A stretch of DNA of 64,000 bases from Phoronis australis. Taxonomy: Eukaryota; Phoronida; Phoronidae. The stretch lies in the NCBI GenBank assembly GCA_002633005.1, contig NMRA01000291.1, positions 452,825 to 516,824 of the forward strand, written 5' to 3'. Under the pieces are notes generated by a model. It was not told the DNA's origin, did not search any database, and was given only the letters and a program-made list of their open reading frames with translations. The translations under genes were made by a program, and so were the position numbers. Shown here in pieces: positions 56,401 to 64,000 of the stretch (the first letter of the stretch is position 1; every line of letters begins with the position of its first letter).

Positions 56401-56649
56401 CAAAGGTCAAAACTGCCTAGCAGCCTTCTGACATCTAGTTTTTTATCTCATTATTTTTCATTTTCTTCGTTAACCTCATCAAGATATATTTTCAAGATGC
56501 TCAAAATTACAAACAATGTACTATAGTGGGCCAAACATTTTGCTCACAAGTTTCATGAGGGTTCTATTGGCACAATAGAGAAAGCATACGGCAAGGAAAT
56601 GCTCATACGCTCAGCAATTCAATGCTTGTACGTCTAGTATGGTTACTGC

Positions 56650-57276
56650 CCATTACTCCAAAACACTACTCCGAAAAACCTCTACTCCGAAGAAACCCAC
56701 GTCTCCTCCAAATATGAACGCATTTGTTTCATTTGATAACACTAATACATTCGCGCACCCAGTCTAGACTGTGGGGGTCTTGAATTTTTGGCAATGTGGA
56801 CCTTTTACAAACAAAAACACGGGACTAAAAACGGGATATCACGTTTAGGGTTATGAATTGTGCATTCGCGCCATTTTAGTGGACTTTTGTCTCGTTTTCT
56901 CGGACTTTTTGTTTCTCTGAGGCGGACCTTTTTGCCCACTTCGCCAAATGGGGGGGGNCTCGTTCTAGCCCCCCGAGCCACCCCCCTTGGTTGCGCGAAT
57001 GTCATATGATACATTTTCTCTCGATCACGCGAACTTCAAAGAAGGATATAAAACTTGTTAACTGCAAAGACAGTAGTAATGGCAGAAATAAGTCATTGGA
57101 TTTCATTGTCACAATTACTTTTTGTGTGGGTACTTTGTTAGTAAGCCTAACAAATTAATAAACCTTTCGTGAAAATTAAGGAAAATTTAGGAAGATCGAG
57201 TAAAAAAGTCGTAGTAACAGTGTTTTTTCGGAGTAGTGGACCTTCGGAGTGGCTGTTATTTTTTCTGAGTGGTGGC
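56650..57276. mobile_element. Candidate element with ACTCCGAA-repeat ends
   Basis: The left side (56,652-56,695) has three ACTCCRAA words and CACTACTCCGAAAAA. The right side (57,220-57,275) has the inverted equivalents. The interior carries a C/G-rich stretch with an undetermined base at 56,958. No coding. Confidence 0.45.
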
Positions 57277-58426
57277 ATGGGCCATCTGTGTACTAACCTG
57301 TTACACTCCAGTATAGTCAACGGAAAGGCTAGAACCGATGCTCTGTAGGTATACTATCTCATGACAGCCAATGTTCTTACTCAATGTCTACTCAAATGGG
57401 GCCAAGTCTTATGAAGAGCAGTTGGTTTACCTAAAGATGGTCCTTCAACAACCCTGTCTCAAGGAGATGTTGACAGGTTTCTTCGTAGCAGGTCGCCATA
57501 ATCGTGTATGGCACTTGCGCTGGTGTAGCAATTTTCAAAATAAACCAAACAACGTGGAAATTCGTTTAGAGTACTAGAATACGATATCGCCTCCATGTAC
57601 GTTGTCTTAATTTTCGCAATTTGCACGTAACTCCATTCATCAAAAACAGTAAACGTTTAGGCGCAATAACGTCAGCCTAAACTACGACAAAACTTCGACA
57701 AAAGTGCGATAAGTGTTCGACTATGGTGCCATACATTTCTGGCAAGAAGTTTATACCAAGTTTAGCAGCTTGGCAGAGTTCTTTCGAAGTTTATATTGAC
57801 GTTTGCTATGTGTGGAGCACCTGTCCAATAATGTCAAAAAGTTCTACTCGAAGCTGCGCACAGCTGTCAACACTTGGATGACAAGACTGTACTACCCGAA
57901 GAACAGGCATACTGCATATCAAACGTGTAAAAGGTTCTGGGGTTATAAGGGGCATTTTAATGAGAGCTAAGCAATTAAGGGATCGTGTTGTTAAAGAGTT
58001 TCAGTGGGTGTGCCCTCCTTGATAATGCCATAGAGAACATAAGTCATGTGGAATGACGGTGGTGAAGAGCAAACGTCACGTAGCGGAGTGACAGGAAAAA
58101 GACTAAGTACAAGAAGGGAGTAGTGGACCTGGACGAGGATAACTAGAGAAAGATTGCGGAGGAGATAGAGAAGCACACTACAGGCACCCGCTCACTGACC
58201 AGCAGTCATATCTCCATAACATCTGCAATCGCCGAGTAGATTCCAGAACAGCCTGGTCACTGGCCATGAGCAGAGCAGTCAGATTTTTAGTTTTGGTAAG
58301 CACTGAATGTTACAAAGCAATAGGAAAAGTCAAAATGCTGGAGTTGCTGAAGAAGCTGTACTGTCAAGGGAAGGCCATGGCCTTGAAACGTTCAGTTGCC
58401 TGTTAGTCGAAAGACAGCATGTAACA
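57277..58426. other. Unassigned sequence left of the TTAA element
   Basis: A 68-codon plus frame (57,371-57,577) and a coding-like fragment near 58,176-58,230 (HPLTDQQSYLHNICNRR in an interrupted frame) are visible. I cannot assign either. They might be remains of a transposase interrupted by the TTAA element. Confidence 0.3.
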
Positions 58427-58430
58427 TTAA

Positions 58431-60127
58431 AGGCGAAGGCAACCTTTTTCCATGTCATTTTGAGCTAAAATAAGGTGGGTTGGTTATCCTAGACATATTT
58501 TCCACTTAATTACAGCTTTTCGTAATTTTATTAATTACTCGTCTGCTACTCCGGAAGTGACGTTTTAGGAGGCAAGAGTTTCCCGCCACTTGGTTTTGCG
58601 TTGACTTTACCGTGCGAATCTGTTCTATTCTACTTTTGTTTTGTGCTGTTTTTCAACAATTGTCGCCACCACTTTCCATCGGCAAGTATTCTGCGGCAAG
58701 ATTGGTTAGTAGAGAACTCAACTACGTTGGATTTAGGGATTTTAGTGCGTTGTAAGCTGAAAATGGCTGGAGTCGGTGACCCGTATCACAGTGACAGTAG
58801 TGTGAGTGACGGAGACCTTGTTCACAGCAGTGGTGACGAGAAATTTTTTTCACGGACATTCAGTGCGTGGGTACATGTTTGAGCCCGATTAGCCCGAGTT
58901 ATAACGAGGCAGAGTACGCAAAAGCACAGGCAGCTGCTGAGAGAAACGAGGCGGCTACTGAGGACAGACGTGGTGACACAGTACATCTTGGTGCAAATGC
59001 ACTGTGTGTGTTGTTATGCCTACCTCAATAGAATGCTTGTGCTGTTCAGAATTCGACGAGGCCAAGCCACTACTGGACATAGTTAAGTGGACCTCCGGCA
59101 TACCACGGATAGAGGAACAACTGTCCCACTTGCCAGAGTGTCCCGCGACACACTCCCACTGGATCATGTGACCTGAGCACCCAAACTGCTCTACATCGTG
59201 TCGTGTGACTCCCTAGCCACACACACCTGGCACCTTCTAAATAGACAAGTCCACAATAAACTTATCAAAGTTTGGCTCACCGATCTGTTCACTGAACGAC
59301 AAACTGTCCTCTTCACTGGGTGTCGATCCTGGGCCTGTAATCACTCCCACTACTCAATATCACTGCAGGGCTGCTTAGAGGCTCTGGGCTGGAGAAAACA
59401 GCACAGGGCGAATCACTACTGGTTTCAGGAATTGCACGCTCTGGGGTACGTTCGGAGGCTAGGTGACAGTAGATGAAGTGCCTCAACTAGCTCCAGTCAC
59501 TGTACTGGTCACCTCGCGAGGCTTCTCGCTTCAAAAACGCACTTCTCAGGGGTGGTGACGGGGCACTGCCGGGAATCAACACAGACGGAATGGCATCCTT
59601 CTTCAGGCGTTGTTTCGCAGGGACCTTCGTCAGTTCAGCGTACAAATCCCTTTCGTAACCGCCAGGGCAGAAAGTGCTTGCCACACACACGGTATTTCTC
59701 CGCTGCTTTGTATGTTGGGTGGACGGGTAACGCTGCGTTTTTCACACGAACGAGCCAAGTACGGCGAAGTGTGTCATCCATCGGAAAGCGATGCAAAGGT
59801 ACTCCCAAAGCGCGCGTGAGCCTCTAATTAGTACATTCCGGTACGCAGCAACAATGTGACATGCTGACTGACTAGTAAATGAAAGCAAGCGACGACGGAA
59901 CTTAACACAACCGAGGTTGAACAATGACCGACTCGGCAGCTCTCACAGTCAGACTATATGAAAAGAAATTGGCGCGAAATGTTTGCCTCCTAAAACGTCA
60001 CTTCCGGAAAAGCGGACGAGTAATTAATAAAATTACGAAAAGCTGTAATTAAGTGGAAAATATGTCTAGGATAACCAACCAACCTTATTTTAGCTCAAAA
60101 TGACATGGAAAAAGGTTGCCTTCGCCT
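58431..60127 (+). mobile_element. TTAA-target DNA transposon with 145-bp TIRs
   Basis: The left TIR (58,431-58,575) and right TIR (59,983-60,127) differ at about 4 of 145 positions and start AGGCGAAGGCAACC. TTAA occurs directly outside at 58,427-58,430 and 60,128-60,131. This is the target duplication of the piggyBac and Kolobok superfamilies. The near-identity of the arms implies a fairly recent insertion. Its cargo is a P2X7-type cysteine domain rather than a visible transposase, so it is probably non-autonomous. Confidence 0.9.
58763..59170 (+). pseudogene. Frameshifted P2X7 C-terminal-type cysteine domain
   Basis: From an ATG in good context at 58,763 the frame encodes MAGVGDPYHSDSSVSDGD, an acidic serine-rich start. 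It then loses the frame near FSAWVHV. In the next frames are an FEP segment, an alanine/glutamate-rich helix and, from 58,989, WCKCTVCVVMPTSIECLCC followed by SEFDEAKPLLDI. The pattern W-C-x-C-x2-C-x2-MPT-x3-EC-x-CC is the cysteine cluster of the P2X7 C-terminal (ballast) domain. That domain occurs as stand-alone single-exon genes in cnidarians and other animals. Later parts (near EHPN at 59,175) are broken by stops. It is not functional as read. Confidence 0.6.
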
Positions 60128-60131
60128 TTAA

Positions 60132-61233
60132 AATAGCTAATTTCTTTCAGTATGAACTTATTGAATCCACTCCCTATAGCCCAGATCGGCAAATACGGCA
60201 GTCTGAGGAAGGGTCACAATGCCATTTTGGTCAAATCTCTTCGCGTTATGTCCCAAATCATTCTGCTCCGGAGGTGGTGTTGGTTGCTGGTTTCCAGCTT
60301 TTGTAGCAGGTCGTTTGGAGTGTTTCCGGAACTACAGGAGATTTAGGTAAAGCCCGGCACTCTACTAGCCCCCTATCCTCCCGCTTATGAAACAATTATT
60401 TGTTTTGGAAAATATGACCACAAAGATCCCTACACAAAGGACCATGAGACGATAACATGAGGAAAAGTTGAGGAAGCCATGCTAACCCCTGTTCCCAAAC
60501 ACCCCTTTTGCCCCAAACTATTCTATGTAACGCTATGTTAAACAACCTTCTATGAGTATAAGGTATTCCTTTCTATTCAACAACGAGCGGGAGAAAAGCC
60601 ACTGTGTAATTACACATGCTGAAGCAGACTTACAGGTAAATGTGGAAAAAGGCACCCACACCATCAGAAACACTTGTGACAACACTTACGCCGTCTACGA
60701 GCTCTTGATCTATGGGACGTCTAATATGCCAGTAGACGCCAAGACTAAAATGGAGAAGTGGAATGGTAGTATTTCGGACATAATGGAACATTTCAGAGAT
60801 TTGACCTGAACAAGTGCCGCCAACATGACAGGTCACAAGATGTGAGGGTACTGAACAGAGAAAAGTTCTTGGCGGTTTGAACGAGCTGTCAGAGACGCCA
60901 ATAACCCCTCTCTGAGTAGACACGGAGGTGTCAAATTGAACTTAACGCAGTCAGTAACTCGTGATCCATTGCCTTGAAGCTGTTCTCTATGAACACCGAC
61001 GCATGGGGTGGTGAAATTTTCTCGAGAACCAGTGACTCATCAATACCCAGTAGAAGCCAGGCTGCTCCGCGAAGTCGGGAAATTTACTTTATTCTATTGA
61101 AAGTTCCAGAAGTCATAGTTTATGAGTTTTTCCTAAATTATTAATAGTGTCCATCCTAGCCAGAGTCAACGTATATGTAACCTGCATAGATTACGCGTAA
61201 TCTATACACATACCCCTATTCACTATAAGAAGA
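60132..61233. other. Unassigned sequence right of the TTAA element
   Basis: Three overlapping plus-strand frames (60,100-60,346) and an 85-codon frame (60,552-60,809) lack recognisable domains. A perfect 18-bp palindrome TAGATTACGCGTAATCTA lies at 61,187-61,204. Confidence 0.3.
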
Positions 61234-61430
61234 GGCAGTGTGGCTTAGTGTCCTTCCTCTACTCAAGGTTGTGTTTTCGAGTCACACGGGGCACGCTGCT
61301 GGTAGCTTGAGTCAAGTCCCTAGATCCTCAGTTCCGTTTCAACTAACTTAAATCATAATAATGGTCCAAGGTGATCAGTGCGATGGGCCTTCTTGAGTGG
61401 CATGCGTAGCTTTGGTACAACAATATTTTA
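61234..61430 (+). mobile_element. tRNA-derived SINE, copy 2
   Basis: It starts GGCAGTGTGGCTTAGTG (box-A-like). It has GTTTTCGAGTCAC as a degenerate box B and continues with GACTCAAG..TAG, the counterpart of copy 1 at 19,082-19,301. Its end ATGGTCCAAGGTGATCAGTG matches the copy 1 segment before its A/T-rich end. Confidence 0.75.
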
Positions 61431-61594
61431 ACTATTTATCAGTTGAAATGTTGGGAGGATATCTTATTCCAGTATTTAGCTATCCCTTATTCTTTGTATA
61501 ATGGGATTACAGAAATGCTAATTCTTCATGTCTCATAAATTTAACATCTCGTCGCACAAAAGAGATGAATTTTCCTTGTTTCAGTTCAACGTGA

Positions 61595-61885
61595 CCTTTG
61601 ACCACCTCTCATTTGACATCGACTTTGACCTTGCATCCATAAATTTTAAAATAATATCAGAAATGCACTCTCCGTCCAAAAAACATTGGAAACCATAAAT
61701 TGCAGGAACCTACACGATATCATGTTCAGAGTGTGGAAATTAGGCGAAATTCAAGATAGCGGCTTCCGCCATCTTGAATTATAAAAAATAATTTTATTCT
61801 CCTAACCACATATTATAAATTTCCAAAAGAAAACTTTACAGTAAACAACACTACAGGGTCAATTTTTTGACAACTAGACTAAAGA
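61595..61885 (-). repeat. Long inverted repeat, right copy
   Basis: The reverse-complement partner of 56,070-56,400, containing the palindrome ATTCAAGATAGCGG / CCGCCATCTTGAAT (61,747-61,779) with one change from perfect symmetry. Confidence 0.75.
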
Positions 61886-62039
61886 AGAAAAAGTGAGGTA
61901 CCGAGGATAGAATGAAATTTTTAGAAATACAAATTAGTGTAATTTTTTATATAATTCAAACCAGTCTCTCCTCTGTTTTTGAAAAAATGTTTGACGTAGT
62001 TTTACGCATGTAAAACATGTTTAATGCCAAAAAAATTCC

Positions 62040-64000
62040 ACTAAAATAGACGAGGGTCGTATTTGGTCAGGAAATACATTGCACAAGCTGTGAAGGAATG
62101 TACATGGCAACGTTGCACGGGAGTTGAAGAACATTGCATCGACCAAGCGTGGTTTGAAAGACATTTATATAAATATGCATAACTTCAATTTTTGTGAACT
62201 ACAATTATGTTCAAAGATCATTAAGTTTATTTTAAATACGAATGAATGACGAAACTGTATTTGCTCTTACAAATTTTTAGGTAACTTGACATTTTGAAAT
62301 TGGTCTCATTTTTTCCTAAATAGGTGCGATTCCTGGGCTAGGAAAGAACTGTCAATTTATCATTGCTGGCTCCACCTGTTGGATTGTCACTGCGTGTCAG
62401 TTCATTATTGCTGACTCTACAAGTTGAATTGTCACAGCGTGTCAGTTTATTATTGCTGGCTCCTGCACCCGTTGGCTCGTCACGTGTCAGTTTACTATTG
62501 CTGGCTCCACAAGTTGAACGGTCACGGCGTGACAGTTTATTATTGCTGGCTCTACAAGTTGAATTGTCGGTGCGTGTCAGTTTATTATGTTGGCTAATTA
62601 ATATAATGTTATGTAAGTCATTTTCAGTATTGGGAATGAAAATTAATTAAAAATACTTTTATCTTTAAGTTAATACTTGCATTTACCAGGCAGGGTGAAA
62701 ATACTAGTTTACACATTTTCAGACCTTAGACGTCTTGAATAAAGGTGATTTTAATCAATCACAAATCCACCACTTTTGCATGTAAAAATGCGAAAGTGAT
62801 GGCTTTGTTGTTGTTCATTCGAAAGGAATACAAAATATTTAAGTGTAATGTAATTACCATATACATAGGCGCATTACGCAGGGAGTTAGACATCAGCAAG
62901 AATTACAAAAATTCGGGCAAATAAGAAAAAAATCAGGCAGCGCAATGGAACAACATTAGCGGTGGATCCATGGTGTCTCAAGAGGGGCAACTACCACAAT
63001 TCGCGAAGGGAAAATGTCGGGTAAAACCCAACAGAGGGTCCCTTTACTCCATTTGTGTGTCACGAAGTAAGAAATTGATGTTTTGGTACACTTTGAAGTG
63101 AGTTATGAAATCTTTGTCATATGCACCCCCCCCAAGTTGTCGGGCCTGCCTGTGTCCATATGCAGTCAAACCGCACTGAACAGGTCTTAGTTAACTGTCC
63201 ACCGTCTTTTACAAGTCTCAAACTCAACTACTGAGAAAGGCTGGTTTGGTTGTAATGCCTTATAGATACAGCAAGACAATACTGAATGACGGGACGTTTG
63301 TTGCAAGGCAGCTTTACTTTGACAATGAATCTCGCCAGTAACAACAACATTATGTGGACCGTGCAAAAATGAAGCTAGTTTTGGATGCATTATGTCCCAA
63401 TTGTATACCTTTAAAAGCTGCATTTCACCTGGTTTAGCTGGTCAATTGGGCGCCTTCTACTCTCCGTAATAAGGCTCAATTTCAGTTATCAACAAGAACA
63501 GTCATCAGTGATTCCAGAAAACACTTGAGTTTATTAGGGTTAGCCATAGCAAATTCAAAAACAGTGCTGGAACGAATTACTTGGGACCATAGTTGTCATC
63601 TCATTCAACAATAATTCCGGATAAGAACAGTAAATGTTTTCAAAGAATAAGACGTTTAGTTTAAGAATTCAACATTGACAACTGAACAGGCGAAATGCAG
63701 CTTTTAAGTTCTCTTCCACCCATACCTCAAAAAAGTAATGACATGGCAAGGTACAATTTAAAAGAATACAATTGAAGAATAAAACATTGGACAACGTTGA
63801 AGTAAATGAATAGTAACTATAGTACACACTTCGTCTAAACATTGCCAATTATTACATGACCAGTAAATACAACAAATATTAATTGCACTCTTCATAGAAA
63901 GAAAATCAAAATGGTCTGAGCATAACTTAAAACACAGTCAACAAACAATTCTGGTGTAAAAAGGACTACAAGGTGAAATGTCCAAAACCAGTTCTCATAA
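62040..64000 (+). repeat. Segmental duplication, copy B right part
   Basis: This aligns with about 22,240-25,250 and reaches the window end, so the duplication probably extends further. It lacks the copy A insertion at 23,527-24,360 and contains a minisatellite expansion at 62,355-62,590. No gene is seen. Confidence 0.85.
62355..62590 (+). repeat. 45-bp minisatellite, about five units
   Basis: Units share TTTATTATTGCTGGCTC, then ACAAGTTGAATTGTCAC and GCGTGTCAG. The period is about 45 bp. The aligned place in copy A (22,722-22,765) has a single diverged unit. The 95-codon frame across it is a by-product of the period being a multiple of three. Confidence 0.85.

Larger units (their letters stand above)
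55845..62040. mobile_element. About 6.2-kb insertion splitting duplication copy B
   Basis: This block has no counterpart in copy A. It holds a palindromic MITE (55,869-55,923), long inverted repeats near each end (56,070-56,400 and 61,595-61,885), a small element with ACTCCGAA repeats (56,650-57,276), a TTAA element (58,431-60,127) and a SINE (61,234-61,430). It may be one large TIR transposon with later nested insertions, or a pile-up of independent ones. Confidence 0.5.

Noticed and set aside
59552-59827. Plus-strand frames in the right half of the TTAA element as a transposase
   Set aside because: Overlapping short frames without a catalytic motif; more likely decayed remainder of the cysteine-domain gene or non-coding.
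62363-62650. 95-codon leucine/serine-repeat frame
   Set aside because: It is a by-product of the 45-bp minisatellite; the paralogous copy A has no such frame.

Overview
The window is animal nuclear DNA: AT-rich, intron-containing, and crowded with degraded transposons, foldback elements, minisatellites and a tRNA-derived SINE. There are no prokaryotic gene clusters. The mix of a canonical PEX5, a tetratricopeptide (TPR) protein with a nucleotidyltransferase-like domain, THAP-domain elements and a mobile P2X7-type cysteine domain suggests a marine invertebrate, perhaps a cnidarian. That placement is an inference from family distribution, not proof.

Region 1 (1-21,000, + strand) holds the 3' twelve coding exons of PEX5, the cytosolic receptor that delivers PTS1 cargo to peroxisomes. 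All twelve exons join in a consistent reading frame to 589 residues and a stop at 19,697. The first coding exon lies upstream of the window. Its introns carry a TIR element (1,856-3,280), an element with mariner-like ends and an antisense THAP reading frame (7,869-9,363), a 42-bp minisatellite (13,277-13,486) and a SINE (19,082-19,301).

Region 2 (21,230-28,820) is non-genic. It holds copy A of a segmental duplication whose copy B is at 54,967-64,000, a hairpin element, a badly decayed non-LTR reverse-transcriptase remnant (about 25,590-27,110) and a CA-type microsatellite.

Region 3 (28,820-32,257, - strand) is the second convincing gene: a large single-exon reading frame with a DUF294/GlnD-like nucleotidyltransferase motif followed by seven 43-residue kinesin-light-chain-type TPRs. 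A splice acceptor lies inside the apparent N-terminus, so upstream exon(s) are probably missing from the model. Out-of-frame decayed TPRs continue past the stop.

Region 4 (32,260-54,960) is mostly repeats: a degenerate tandem array, a nested pair of THAP elements (36,580-40,260), several MITE-like inverted repeats, a 38-bp-arm hairpin (41,648-41,745) and a large foldback (50,758-51,128). A few short ORFs or possible exons at 49,323-49,566 and 53,154-53,641 cannot be assigned.

Region 5 (54,967-64,000) is copy B of the duplication, split by a roughly 6.2-kb insertion. Inside the insertion sits a 1,697-bp element with near-identical 145-bp terminal inverted repeats and TTAA target duplications. 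It carries a frameshifted P2X7 C-terminal-type cysteine domain.

The two confident genes have no evident functional link. No search could be run, so family names rest on visible motifs.
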